Shown in pieces: positions 51,586-60,576 of a stretch of 64,000 nucleotides of DNA. Origin of the DNA: Marixanthomonas sp. SCSIO 43207 (lineage in GTDB: Bacteria > Bacteroidota > Bacteroidia > Flavobacteriales > Flavobacteriaceae); NCBI RefSeq assembly GCF_019904255.1, contig NZ_CP063203.1, forward strand, positions 2,180,001 to 2,244,000, in the 5' to 3' direction. Each line of letters begins with the position of its first letter. Position 1 is the stretch's first letter. Under the pieces are notes generated by a model. The model had not been told where the DNA came from and made no database searches. It saw only the letters and a list, made by a program, of their open reading frames with translations. Made by a program: the position numbers and the translations under genes.

Positions 51586-51990
51586 TTAAGCAAATTCTGG
51601 TTCTAAGACTTGAACATTGCTTTTTAAACGATCAATAACAATATTCATCATTCGCTTGTTTAGAGCAGAAGAATCCTTGATATACATTTCGTATTCATGA
51701 ATAGTAAATTGACCAATGATCATACCTTTTAACGAATTTCTAAACTTCATATCCTTTTGAATTGCATTATCTATGTAATCCAGTCGTTTTTCAATAGAAA
51801 GATCATAAAAAACATTTTTGTGCTTTCTTACATAATTTCTGAAAGCAGAAACCAATAAATCATTCTGAAGTTTAACAACAGGGCGCAATGTATTGTTTTG
51901 AAAATACTCACCATCGCTCATGTGTTCATGAAATCTAGCGGACGGAATTTCTGGTCTTATTTGTAAAAGAACTTCATCTCGTGTGTTCAT
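51586..51990 (-). CDS. Conserved flavobacterial protein of unknown function
   Basis: This 134-residue soluble, helix-rich protein (RDEVLLQIRPEIPSARFHEH, FQNNTLRPVVKLQNDLL, FRNSLKGMIIGQFTIHEYE) belongs to a family I recall as common in flavobacteria, sometimes labelled glyoxalase. I see no vicinal-oxygen-chelate fold or metal ligands to support that label. It is convergent to rpsA. Function unknown. Confidence 0.75.
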   Translation of the reverse strand: MNTRDEVLLQIRPEIPSARFHEHMSDGEYFQNNTLRPVVKLQNDLLVSAFRNYVRKHKNVFYDLSIEKRLDYIDNAIQKDMKFRNSLKGMIIGQFTIHEYEMYIKDSSALNKRMMNIVIDRLKSNVQVLEPEFA

Positions 51991-52144
51991 AATAGAAGGG
52001 TTTTATTAAAATTATATATTTTAAAACCTTCCTTTTTCTCAAATACCAGATAGTTATAAACGGTTTTTCAACAAATAGTGCCGTTAAAATCATCTTAATC
52101 CATCCCTTTGTCTATCTAGTTTTAGGTACTTTTAAAAGAAAACT

Positions 52145-53506
52145 ATGGGCACAAAAACCTCGATAAATCCCTATACAGGAAAAAAAATTGATTCTTTTAA
52201 AACGCATACCAAGACCGAAGTAAAAGAAATTTTATCACAAGCAGATAAACGGTTTTATAAATGGCGAGAAACCTCATATTCAGAACGAAAAAAACTGATG
52301 TTAGCTGCAGCTTTAGAATTAAAGAAAAATAAAAAAGAGTATGCTCAAACGATGACAAACGAAATGGGAAAACCCATTAAGCAAGCCATAGCTGAGATTG
52401 AAAAATGTGCTTGGGTTTGTGAGTATTATGCCGAACATGCCGAAAAGCAGTTATCAAATGAAACAATAAAAACTGATGCACATAAAAGTTATGTGAGTTA
52501 TGAGCCAATAGGAGTTGTACTAGCTGTGATGCCTTGGAATTATCCCTTTTGGCAAGTTTTTCGTTTTGCAGCCCCTGCTTTAATGGCAGGAAACATAGGA
52601 GTGCTAAAACACGCTTCAAATGTTTTTGGGAGTGCTTTAAATATTGAAAAAGTCTTTAAACGAGCTGGTTTTCCTGAGTATTGCTTCACTACCTTAAAAG
52701 TTGGTAGTGATATGATAGAAGAGATTATTGAAAACCCCATAGTTAAAGCGGTTACATTAACCGGAAGTGGTCCAGCAGGTTCATCAGTAGCTTCAATAGC
52801 GGGGAAGAATATAAAAAAATCGGTTTTGGAGTTAGGCGGAAATAATGCTTTAGTTGTTCTTAACGATTGTGATATAGATACAACCATTGATACGTGCGTA
52901 CAAGCTCGCTTTCAAAACACAGGACAAAGCTGTATTGCCGGTAAACGTTTACTGGTTGATGCTTCAATTTCAGAAGAATTTATTCAGAATTTGATAAAAA
53001 AAGTAAGAGAGCTTAAAAGCGGAGATCCTATGGATGAAGAGACTTACATTGGTACTTTAGCGCGAGAAGATTTGGCACAAGATCTAGAAAAACAAGTTAG
53101 CGCCACAATACAAGCAGGAGCCAAGCTAGAGATAGGGGGAAAGCGCCAAAATGCTTACTTTGAGCCTACTGTTGTGAGTAGTGTTACTAGCGACATGGCT
53201 ATGTTTAAAGAAGAAACGTTTGGACCGGCTTTATCTATAACTACTTTTGAAACCATTGAAGAAGCTATTGAACTTTCTAATACATCAAAATTTGGATTGG
53301 GTGTTTCTATTTTTTCTGAAAATATTGAAGCTGCTGAAAAACTAGCATATCGATTTGATGAAGGAGCTGTTTTTATAAATGAATTGGTTAAAAGTGATCC
53401 TCGGTTGCCTTTTGGTGGAGTAAAAGAAAGTGGATACGGACGTGAATTAAGTAACCACGGTATTACAGAATTTGTAAACAGAAAAACGGTATACATCAAT
53501 AAATAA
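52145..53506 (+). CDS. Succinate-semialdehyde dehydrogenase-type aldehyde dehydrogenase
   Basis: This 453-residue NAD(P)-dependent dehydrogenase has MPWNYPFWQ (129-137), the general base E229 in LELGGNN and nucleophile C263 in GQSCIAGKR, and C-terminal FGGVKESGYGRELS. It matches the bacterial SSADH group that oxidises succinate semialdehyde to succinate. No GABA aminotransferase is adjacent, so other aldehydes are possible. It stands alone and ends in a terminator. Confidence 0.9.
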   Translation: MGTKTSINPYTGKKIDSFKTHTKTEVKEILSQADKRFYKWRETSYSERKKLMLAAALELKKNKKEYAQTMTNEMGKPIKQAIAEIEKCAWVCEYYAEHAEKQLSNETIKTDAHKSYVSYEPIGVVLAVMPWNYPFWQVFRFAAPALMAGNIGVLKHASNVFGSALNIEKVFKRAGFPEYCFTTLKVGSDMIEEIIENPIVKAVTLTGSGPAGSSVASIAGKNIKKSVLELGGNNALVVLNDCDIDTTIDTCVQARFQNTGQSCIAGKRLLVDASISEEFIQNLIKKVRELKSGDPMDEETYIGTLAREDLAQDLEKQVSATIQAGAKLEIGGKRQNAYFEPTVVSSVTSDMAMFKEETFGPALSITTFETIEEAIELSNTSKFGLGVSIFSENIEAAEKLAYRFDEGAVFINELVKSDPRLPFGGVKESGYGRELSNHGITEFVNRKTVYINK

Positions 53507-53507
53507 A

Positions 53508-53539
53508 TAAAAAAGCTCGTAAAAATTTACGAGCTTTTT
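53508..53539. terminator. Bidirectional terminator between SSADH and the Asp-box gene
   Basis: AAAAGCTCGTAAA (53511-53523) pairs with TTTACGAGCTTTT (53526-53538), with a very short loop, so the innermost A-T pairs are likely open. T-runs on both strands. Confidence 0.88.
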
Positions 53540-53559
53540 AGTAGTATTTTTTTTCTGAC

Positions 53560-56500
53560 TTAATTTGATGATAGAAATTCCTCTTTTGATTTAATAGTTG
53601 GCTTTTCTATATCATTTTTATCCAAAAACTTTATAAACTTTTTACCTTCCTTGTCTTTAATAGCTGCGTAGCGTTTTTTGGCTTCTTCAAATTCTTCAGA
53701 GATTAATTCTAAGTTTTGTTTTTGAGATGCTGTTACACGACTAAAAGAGCCAGCAATATTCGAGTATAAATCAGCCATACGCTCTCTTAACTCTGGTTCA
53801 GCAGCAGCAACGTAATTATCACCGGTTGTAATAACCAAATCTTTCCGAAGGTTTTCTAATGCATCGTATAGTTTTTGAGCTTCCTTTTTGCCTTTTGGCT
53901 GCTCTTCAATTACAGAATTGGCTTTGTCTTGCAGTTCGCCCAACTCATACACCATATATGCTAGGTCTTCAACCATATTAAATAATTGTTTGGTCAATTT
54001 TTCTTGCTCTTTACGCTCAGCTAATGTAGTTAAGGACTTTTCATCATACTTTACATCAATTTCAGTTTCATACGTATTTTTACCTTTTGTCAATACTACT
54101 TTGTATGTTCCTGCAGGTACTCGAGGAGCCGTAAAACCTCCATATGACAGTGTCTTACCAGCTGCCATTTTTGGAGTAGCACTCGTATAGTTCCAGTTTA
54201 CAATATTGATTCCTTTTGATTTTCCAGGGGATAGGGGGGCTATTTTGTTTCCTTCCATATCTTGAATTTCCATTTCCATTTTTCCGAAGGTATGCCGCTT
54301 TTTTAAATAGTATACTATTCTAGCGGACGTTGGTTTATTGCCACCTACAAATTGTGTTTCTGTTCCAAAACTTCCGCTAAAACCACTTTCTTCTGGCATA
54401 TTAAAAGCTTCTGTGTCGAAAAAGTGAACGTCTTTTTCTAAAATCGATGCGTTAAGTTGACGTAACGGACTTATGTCGTCTATAATGATTACGCCGCGTC
54501 CATGTGTGCCCATTACAATATCATTGGTTTGCTTTTGCATATCGATAAAATGAACGGCAACCGGTGGCATGTTATTTGTAAATTGCGACCAATTACTTCC
54601 GCCATCAATAGTAACATACAATCCCATTTCGGTTCCTAAAAACAATAAATCTTCATTTTCATAATCCTCTTGAATATTTCGGACAAAAGCATTTTCTTGA
54701 ATGTCTTCTGAAATGATTGACTTCCACGTTTTACCATAATCGGTCGTTTTTAAGACGTATGGTTTCATATCACCTGTTGTGTGGCCTTCAAAAACTGCAT
54801 AAGCTGTTCCTTTTCCATGCACACTGGCTTCAATGTGATACACCCAGGTATTTGCTGGAATACCTGTTAAGTTTTCAGTAACGTTGTTCCAATTTTTTCC
54901 ACCATCGGTTGTTACTTGTACATTTCCGTCATCGGTTCCTACCCAGATTATATTTTCATCTAGTGGTGATTCAGCGATTGTAAAAATTGTTGTATGGTTT
55001 TCAGCTCCGCTATTGTCAACAGAAAGCCCTCCAGAACTTGATTGATCTTGCTTCTCTGGATTATTTGTTGTTAAGTCTGGTGAAATGATTTGCCAAGTTT
55101 CGCCCATATCTTCACTTTTGTGAACAAACTGGCTACCCATATAAAACCTATCTGGGGCGTGAATACTTACTGCCATAGGAGCATTCCAGTTAAAGCGTAA
55201 TTGGGCATCACCTTTTTTGGGCAATGGCTGGATAGTTCTAGTGCGGTTGCGGTCTGCATCATATCGCCATACGTTTTCTGCACCTTGCATTTCAGAATAA
55301 ATAATATTTTTTGTTGGGTGTTTTAGTACTCTAAAACCATCTCCATAACCAACGCTATTCCAATCTCGAGCATTAACTCCGCCAGGAGAAGAAGAAGGGC
55401 CATACCAGCTTCCATTATCTTGTAAACCGCCATAGACATTGTAAGGCTCAGCATCATCAGTACTAATATGATAAAACTGTGAAAGTGGAAGATCTTCCAC
55501 AATTTCAAAAACCGAACCACCATTCCAAGAGCGATATAATCCGCCATCTGTTGCAGAATATAAAACATCACTATCATTTATATGAAACGTAACATCGTGA
55601 ATGTCACTGTGCATATTACCTAAATTTTTAAATGTTTTACCTCCATCACGGCTTATCGATCCTGTAAGACCTCCTTTTACTACTACATCTGGATTTTTAG
55701 GATCAACTGTAATTCTTGAAAAATAGAAAGGACGTACAGTTAAACCAAAATCATTATTTAGGTGTTTCCAACTTTTTCCTGAATCTGTTGATTTCCAAAG
55801 TCCGTTTTTGTCTTTTTGTTCAGTTTCTAAAACGGCATATAAAATAGAGGGATCACTTGGTGCAAGAGCTAATCCTATTCTACCTAAATCGCCTTGGGGA
55901 AATCCATTGTGAATTTTATTCCAAGTTTTACCAGAATCTGTAGACTTATATAGACCGCTGTTGGGTCCGCCTGAGTTAAAACTCCATCCTGTACGTCTAA
56001 ACTGCCACATAGAAGCATATAAAATTTCAGGGTTTTTAGGGTCCATAATTACATCTGCCGCTCCTGTTGATGCATCTATGAATAAGGATTTTGTCCAGGT
56101 TTTACCTCCGTCTGTAGTTTTGTAAATTCCGCGGTCGTCACTATCACTCCATAAAGCTCCTAGTACGCCTACGTATATTTCGTTTGAATTTTTTGGGTTG
56201 ATTACAATTGAAGCGATTCGTTCACTTTTTTCAAACCCTTCAATTTCTTTCCAGTTATTTCCTCCGTCAGTAGATTTATACAACCCATCGCCAATAGAAA
56301 CTGAATTACGAGTCCAAGTTTCTCCTGTTCCTACCCAGATAGTTTGATCAGGGTCATTAGGGTCTAGCGTTACTACTCCTATTGACTGTGCATAATCATC
56401 AAAAATAGGAGCGAAGGTTGTACCTGCGTTACTAGATTTCCAAACGCCACCACCAGCTGTACCAATGTAGATAATTCGCGTATTCGTTGGGTGCATTTCT

Positions 56501-56652
56501 ATATCGTTAATGCGACCACTCATTAATGCAGGGCCTATGTGCCGTGCCTTCATATCTCCAAATAGCTCTTTTCCTTTTAAAGCGGTTTCTTGGGCTGAAA
56601 ATGATAGAGGCAAGAAAGCCAATATCAATAGGGTGTAGAATATTTTTCTCAT
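53560..56652 (-). CDS. Asp-box (BNR/sortilin-like) beta-propeller protein, 1030 residues
   Basis: This large exported protein has a signal peptide (RKIFYTLLILAFLPLSFSAQ) and at least ten Asp-box turns of the form SxDxGxTW or TxDGGxxW (STDGGNNW, TTDGGKTW, STDSGKTW, STDSGKSW, SRDGGKTF, SEDMGETW, TTDGGKNW, TTDYGKTW, TIDGGSNW) across residues 70-700, then a C-terminal helical region (about 880-1030). Two propellers are implied. It is often labelled glycosyl hydrolase, but there is no sialidase Arg triad or FRIP motif visible. It lacks a T9SS sorting domain. Function unknown. Confidence 0.85.
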   Translation of the reverse strand: MRKIFYTLLILAFLPLSFSAQETALKGKELFGDMKARHIGPALMSGRINDIEMHPTNTRIIYIGTAGGGVWKSSNAGTTFAPIFDDYAQSIGVVTLDPNDPDQTIWVGTGETWTRNSVSIGDGLYKSTDGGNNWKEIEGFEKSERIASIVINPKNSNEIYVGVLGALWSDSDDRGIYKTTDGGKTWTKSLFIDASTGAADVIMDPKNPEILYASMWQFRRTGWSFNSGGPNSGLYKSTDSGKTWNKIHNGFPQGDLGRIGLALAPSDPSILYAVLETEQKDKNGLWKSTDSGKSWKHLNNDFGLTVRPFYFSRITVDPKNPDVVVKGGLTGSISRDGGKTFKNLGNMHSDIHDVTFHINDSDVLYSATDGGLYRSWNGGSVFEIVEDLPLSQFYHISTDDAEPYNVYGGLQDNGSWYGPSSSPGGVNARDWNSVGYGDGFRVLKHPTKNIIYSEMQGAENVWRYDADRNRTRTIQPLPKKGDAQLRFNWNAPMAVSIHAPDRFYMGSQFVHKSEDMGETWQIISPDLTTNNPEKQDQSSSGGLSVDNSGAENHTTIFTIAESPLDENIIWVGTDDGNVQVTTDGGKNWNNVTENLTGIPANTWVYHIEASVHGKGTAYAVFEGHTTGDMKPYVLKTTDYGKTWKSIISEDIQENAFVRNIQEDYENEDLLFLGTEMGLYVTIDGGSNWSQFTNNMPPVAVHFIDMQKQTNDIVMGTHGRGVIIIDDISPLRQLNASILEKDVHFFDTEAFNMPEESGFSGSFGTETQFVGGNKPTSARIVYYLKKRHTFGKMEMEIQDMEGNKIAPLSPGKSKGINIVNWNYTSATPKMAAGKTLSYGGFTAPRVPAGTYKVVLTKGKNTYETEIDVKYDEKSLTTLAERKEQEKLTKQLFNMVEDLAYMVYELGELQDKANSVIEEQPKGKKEAQKLYDALENLRKDLVITTGDNYVAAAEPELRERMADLYSNIAGSFSRVTASQKQNLELISEEFEEAKKRYAAIKDKEGKKFIKFLDKNDIEKPTIKSKEEFLSSN

Positions 56653-56684
56653 TTGGTGTTTTTTTTAATTAGTTATTGTTAAAA

Positions 56685-56714
56685 ATAAAAAAATCCCTGA
56701 TGAACAGGGATTTA
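56685..56714 (-). terminator. Terminator after the LolA-like gene (minus strand)
   Basis: ATCCCTG (56693-56699) pairs with CAGGGAT (56705-56711) around ATGAA, with a T-rich tail on the minus strand. It separates the LolA-like gene from the Asp-box gene. Confidence 0.85.
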
Positions 56715-56730
56715 AATACTTAAACTAAGG

Positions 56731-57486
56731 TTATTTTTTTTCTGGCATCGAAAAGTCTATACCTTCAACACTTGGGTTTATTTCAATATTATCCATTTTG
56801 ATAGATTGACCAGTTTGCCCATTGTAACTTGTTTCGAGAGCGTAAGGAAAAAAGATATCTCCTGCTTCCTGATAATCACTATATTTAGTTTGAACGTTCA
56901 TGCCTTTCTGTGGTCCTACAGGCATTACCATTTCGCTTACAATAGGGACGAAGTTTTCTTTGTCAAAATAGTAATAAGAAATATTTTCTTCCTCAACACC
57001 GTCTGACATTACTTTGTTTTTGGTAAGCTTTATTTTATAGGTCTCAGTGCCTTCTTTTGTTTCTTCCCCCATTAATTCAACTTGGTATCCTTTTTCTTCA
57101 TAGTTAAGAAAAGGATCTGGAAAATCGTTAGCTTCATTTTTTTTATAATTTGCCGATGCTTCTGCATCCTGAGCTTCAGGTTGCATGGTTTGAAAGTTTA
57201 GGCCCCAAAGCTGTTCCCCATCAAAAGCTTGAGGGATTAGTTTTTGTCCTTGAAATTCAATTTCAGTTAACATTTTTCCATCTGTCATTAAATATTGTGT
57301 AAACGGAAATGATTGTGGTCCCATAGAGGCATCCCCCGTCATTTTTATTGCTTCAATTTTATTCCAGGCATCTTTACCACCAGTATTTTCAAAATAATTG
57401 TCAATAATTTCATCCGCTGTTTGTGCTGTAAGTGGTGTTACAGCTATAACTAATAAAGCGATGATTAATGTTTTTACAGTTTTCAT
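56731..57486 (-). CDS. Outer membrane lipoprotein-sorting-like (LolA-type fold) protein
   Basis: This 251-residue protein has a signal peptide (TLIIALLVIAVTPLTAQ) then a LolA/LolB-like incomplete barrel: ENTGGKDAWNKIEAIKMTGD, LTEIEFQGQKLIPQAFDG, ISYYYFDKENFVPIVSEM. The fold binds hydrophobic molecules. Without a lipoprotein Cys and in a separate unit, it is better named LolA-like than LolA itself. Confidence 0.78.
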   Translation of the reverse strand: MKTVKTLIIALLVIAVTPLTAQTADEIIDNYFENTGGKDAWNKIEAIKMTGDASMGPQSFPFTQYLMTDGKMLTEIEFQGQKLIPQAFDGEQLWGLNFQTMQPEAQDAEASANYKKNEANDFPDPFLNYEEKGYQVELMGEETKEGTETYKIKLTKNKVMSDGVEEENISYYYFDKENFVPIVSEMVMPVGPQKGMNVQTKYSDYQEAGDIFFPYALETSYNGQTGQSIKMDNIEINPSVEGIDFSMPEKK

Positions 57487-57615
57487 GATTTGTTTGTTAT
57501 GGTTTATCGTAAAAGTAAGACACTTTTTTAAAGATTATGTTACAATATATTGAAATTTTTTTTCAAGATGAAAATGTTGTAAAACCCGTATCTTTACTTC
57601 AAAAGCGTATATATT

Positions 57616-58503
57616 ATGAAATTTGGCAAAGTTGATGATCCTTCACAGATAGATTTTACACTACCACCAGATCATCCCGATACAAAAAAGACCTTATCAA
57701 AATATAAACCTATTACAACGCCTAATTTATATGTGGGTTGTGCAAAATGGAATCGAGCCGATTTAAAAGGATTTTATCCTCGAGGCACAAAAGACGAGCT
57801 GGAATATTATTCTAGACAGTTTAACAGCATCGAATTGAATGCTACTTTTTATAGAATTTTTCCTGCCGATGTTTTTGCGGGTTGGTATGAAAAAACTCCA
57901 GCCGATTTTCGGTTTTTCCCGAAAGTGTTTCAAGGTGTAACTCACTGGAAACGCTTAAATGATTTTGAAGGTTACTTACAAGAATATTTGTTGAATGCTT
58001 CAAACCTTAAAGAGAAGCTAGAAATGGCATTTGTACAGATGCACGGTACCTTTGCTCCAAAAGATATGGATAGGCTAGTGCCTTTTTTTGAAGCTATTCC
58101 TAAAGATATGCGAATTGCAGTTGAATTTCGACATACAGACTGGTTTAATGATAAAGAAATAGCAGAAGATTTATATGCTATTTTAGAAAAATATGACGTT
58201 TCAAATATAATAGTTGATTCTGCAGGAAGACGTGATTTATTACACATGAGAATAACAACAGATAGTGCATTTATTAGATATAACGGCGCTAATCATGAAA
58301 GTGATTATACTCGCCTTGATGATTGGTTAGATAGGCTAGAAGAGTGGATTGAGCAAGGATTACAAAATATATATTTTTTTGTGCATCAAAACATAGAAAA
58401 AGCGTCGCCTTTACTTTCGGCTCACTTTATTGAAAAGGCCAATGAACGTTTTGGCACAGATATACAAATTCCTAAAATGGACAAAACTAAAACTTTATTT
58501 TAA
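57616..58503 (+). CDS. DUF72 (TIM-barrel-like) protein
   Basis: This 295-residue protein belongs to DUF72 (YecE-like), recognised from VGCAKWNRADLKGFYP, YYSRQFNSIELNATFYR, FRFFPKVFQGVTHWKRL and FVQMHGTFAP. It is expected to be a TIM barrel. Function is not established. The stop overlaps the start of the thioesterase gene (TAATG). A -7-like TATCTTTA at 57589-57596 lies upstream. Confidence 0.9.
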   Translation: MKFGKVDDPSQIDFTLPPDHPDTKKTLSKYKPITTPNLYVGCAKWNRADLKGFYPRGTKDELEYYSRQFNSIELNATFYRIFPADVFAGWYEKTPADFRFFPKVFQGVTHWKRLNDFEGYLQEYLLNASNLKEKLEMAFVQMHGTFAPKDMDRLVPFFEAIPKDMRIAVEFRHTDWFNDKEIAEDLYAILEKYDVSNIIVDSAGRRDLLHMRITTDSAFIRYNGANHESDYTRLDDWLDRLEEWIEQGLQNIYFFVHQNIEKASPLLSAHFIEKANERFGTDIQIPKMDKTKTLF

Positions 58504-58898
58504 TGAATTTTCATACTCGTAAATGGATAAAACCTGAAGACTTAAATCCCAATGGCACCTTGTTTGGCGGTCGGTTACTACAATGGATAGATGAAGAATC
58601 TGCTTTATATGCTATTATTCAGCTAGAAAATCCAAAGACGGTAACCAAATATATGAGTGAAATCAACTTCAGAAGTTCAGCAAAGCAAGGTGATATTATT
58701 GAAATAGGCCTTGAAGCCACAAAATTTGGTACCTCATCATTAACCTTAGCTTGTGAAGTGCGTAATAAAATGACTCGTGAGGTTATCATAACGATTGATA
58801 CTATTATTATGGTAAGTCTCGACAAAAATGGAAAACCTACGCCTCACGGAAAAACAAAGGTTGAATTTGTTAAAGACCGGTTAGGAGACTCAAAATAA
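58503..58898 (+). CDS. Acyl-CoA thioesterase (hotdog fold)
   Basis: This 131-residue protein has the hotdog helix and active-site region LNPNGTLFGGRLLQWIDEES (14-33) and the strand VTKYMSEINFRSS, as in YciA/BACH-type thioesterases that hydrolyse acyl-CoA to free acid and CoA. It is coupled to the DUF72 gene. The 3' neighbour is convergent with an 8-base gap. Confidence 0.92.
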   Translation: MNFHTRKWIKPEDLNPNGTLFGGRLLQWIDEESALYAIIQLENPKTVTKYMSEINFRSSAKQGDIIEIGLEATKFGTSSLTLACEVRNKMTREVIITIDTIIMVSLDKNGKPTPHGKTKVEFVKDRLGDSK

Positions 58899-58906
58899 GG
58901 TATTGG

Positions 58907-60178
58907 TTAATTTTTATGAGATAAGGAAGTTACATCTTTACCAGAGGGTACTTCAAAAAGCTCTAGTCCAAAATAGGGTATGGCTGCAATCAAATGGTCA
59001 AAAATATCAGCTTGAATATGCTCATAATTTTCCCATCTTTTATCGTGGCTGAAACAAAAAATTTCTATAGGAATACCGCGATCTGTAGGAGCTAAATGAC
59101 GTACCATTAAAAAAAGCTCTTTGTTAATTGCAGGGTTTTCGTGCAAAAATGCATCTGCATATTTTCTGAAAATACCTAAATTGGTTTGATTGCGACCATT
59201 AAGTAAAATAGATTTATCTGCTTCGGTTTTTTGATTATATTTTTGGACATCACGTTCGCGATGCTCTATATAAGGTTTTATTAGCTGAATTTTCTTTAAT
59301 TCTTCAATTTCTTCAGAAGATAGAAACTTAACCGACGTTTGTTTTATATATAGAGAACGTTTTATACGTCTTCCGGCAGATTCTTGCATACCACGCCAGT
59401 TTTGAAAAGAATCTGAAATTAAACTGTACGTTGGGATAGTAGTAAATGTATGGTCAAAATTTTGTACTGTAACGGTAGCTAGGCTTATTTCGGTTACATA
59501 ACCATCAGCGCCATATTTACTGAAAGTAATCCAATCGCCAATACGTACAATATCATTTACCGAAACTTGAATACTAGCAACAAACCCCAAAATAGTATCC
59601 TTAAAAATCAACAAAATCACTGCCGATGCAGCTCCCAATGTTGCCAGGCTAAAAATAGAATAACCGGTTAAAATATTGATGATAAAAAATACGCCAATTC
59701 CCCAACCAAAAATCATTAAAACCTGTTGATAGCTCTCTAGTGGTTTATCGTGATAGCGAGGTTTGTGCTCTAAATAACTGCGAGTTGTTTTTAATATACT
59801 TCGGAAAACTAGAACAGATAGAACAATTAAATAAACATCTATGATTCGAAGTAAAAAGTTTAAAATAAAAGGATACTCGTTAAATATAATTGGAATGGTG
59901 TACCAAACAATTACAAGCGGAAAAAAATGAGCTACAAACCGCGGAAAGTTACTTTTAATAAGAAAATCATCAAAGGTGCTTTTGGTTTTATCACTAAAAG
60001 CTTTAAAAACCTGAACAATAAACTTTCTTACAAAAATATCTATAAGTGTAACTAAAAATGCAAGTACTACACAGTTAATTACCGTGTTGATAAAAATAGC
60101 TAGATCTTCATTCATACCTTGATTAACAAAGTACTGTTGAAGCCAGCAAAGGTAGTATTTAAGTGTTTCTTGATCCAT
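58907..60178 (-). CDS. Mechanosensitive ion channel (MscS family, YbdG-like)
   Basis: This 423-residue protein has about five membrane helices before the MscS domain, whose pore-lining helix and beta-domain appear in LATLGAASAVILLIFKDTIL and GFVASIQVSVNDIVRIGDWI. The plan resembles E. coli YbdG, which gates under osmotic stress. The start shares one base with the stop of the DUF3817 gene (TAATG), so they are cotranscribed. Confidence 0.9.
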   Translation of the reverse strand: MDQETLKYYLCWLQQYFVNQGMNEDLAIFINTVINCVVLAFLVTLIDIFVRKFIVQVFKAFSDKTKSTFDDFLIKSNFPRFVAHFFPLVIVWYTIPIIFNEYPFILNFLLRIIDVYLIVLSVLVFRSILKTTRSYLEHKPRYHDKPLESYQQVLMIFGWGIGVFFIINILTGYSIFSLATLGAASAVILLIFKDTILGFVASIQVSVNDIVRIGDWITFSKYGADGYVTEISLATVTVQNFDHTFTTIPTYSLISDSFQNWRGMQESAGRRIKRSLYIKQTSVKFLSSEEIEELKKIQLIKPYIEHRERDVQKYNQKTEADKSILLNGRNQTNLGIFRKYADAFLHENPAINKELFLMVRHLAPTDRGIPIEIFCFSHDKRWENYEHIQADIFDHLIAAIPYFGLELFEVPSGKDVTSLSHKN

Positions 60179-60456
60179 TATAAATATTTACGCTCTGCGT
60201 AAAAAGGACCTAAAGGAAGGACAGAACATATCATTACAATGCCCAATGTACCCCAGGACCAGTTAAGCTTCTCTTTCATAAAGTAGGCGCCAATAATATA
60301 TAAAATAAATAACACTCCATGAGCCATTCCTACAATACGTACCATTTCTGGCATATCCCAAATATATTTTAAAGGCATAGCAATACCCAATAGAACCAAG
60401 AACGAGATTGCCTCAAGAGCACTAATTATCTTAAAAGACTTTGTTGAAATATCCAT
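60178..60456 (-). CDS. DUF3817 membrane protein
   Basis: I start at ATG 60456 (MDISTKSFKII), since a perfect -7 element (60473-60480) lies inside the longer frame that begins at 60489. The 92-residue protein has about three membrane helices (AISFLVLLGIAMPLKYI; VGMAHGVLFILYIIGAYFM; TLGIVMICSVLPLGPFYAE) and the DUF3817 pattern around MAHG. Function unknown; it leads the unit with the MscS gene. Confidence 0.85.
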   Translation of the reverse strand: MDISTKSFKIISALEAISFLVLLGIAMPLKYIWDMPEMVRIVGMAHGVLFILYIIGAYFMKEKLNWSWGTLGIVMICSVLPLGPFYAERKYL

Positions 60457-60472
60457 TATCAAATTTTTCCTG

Positions 60473-60480
60473 CAAAGATA
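60473..60480 (-). promoter_or_regulatory. -7 element for DUF3817/mscS unit
   Basis: On the minus strand this reads TATCTTTG. With the ATG at 60456 the leader would be about 10 bases. No clear -33 is present. Confidence 0.6.
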
Positions 60481-60576
60481 CAGTATCAAAATATAGTTTT
60501 ATTATTTTTAGTAACCATTTTTAAGCAATTCAATTAAAGAGGCTGCTTTTTTTAAAAGCCAAAAAAATAACCACTT

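Noticed and set aside
51586-51990. Glyoxalase label for the 134-residue protein
   Set aside because: No metal-binding His/Glu pattern or vicinal-oxygen-chelate repeats are visible; the label seems inherited and not supported.
53560-56652. Glycosyl hydrolase / sialidase call
   Set aside because: Asp-boxes alone do not make a sialidase; the FRIP motif and Arg triad are not seen.
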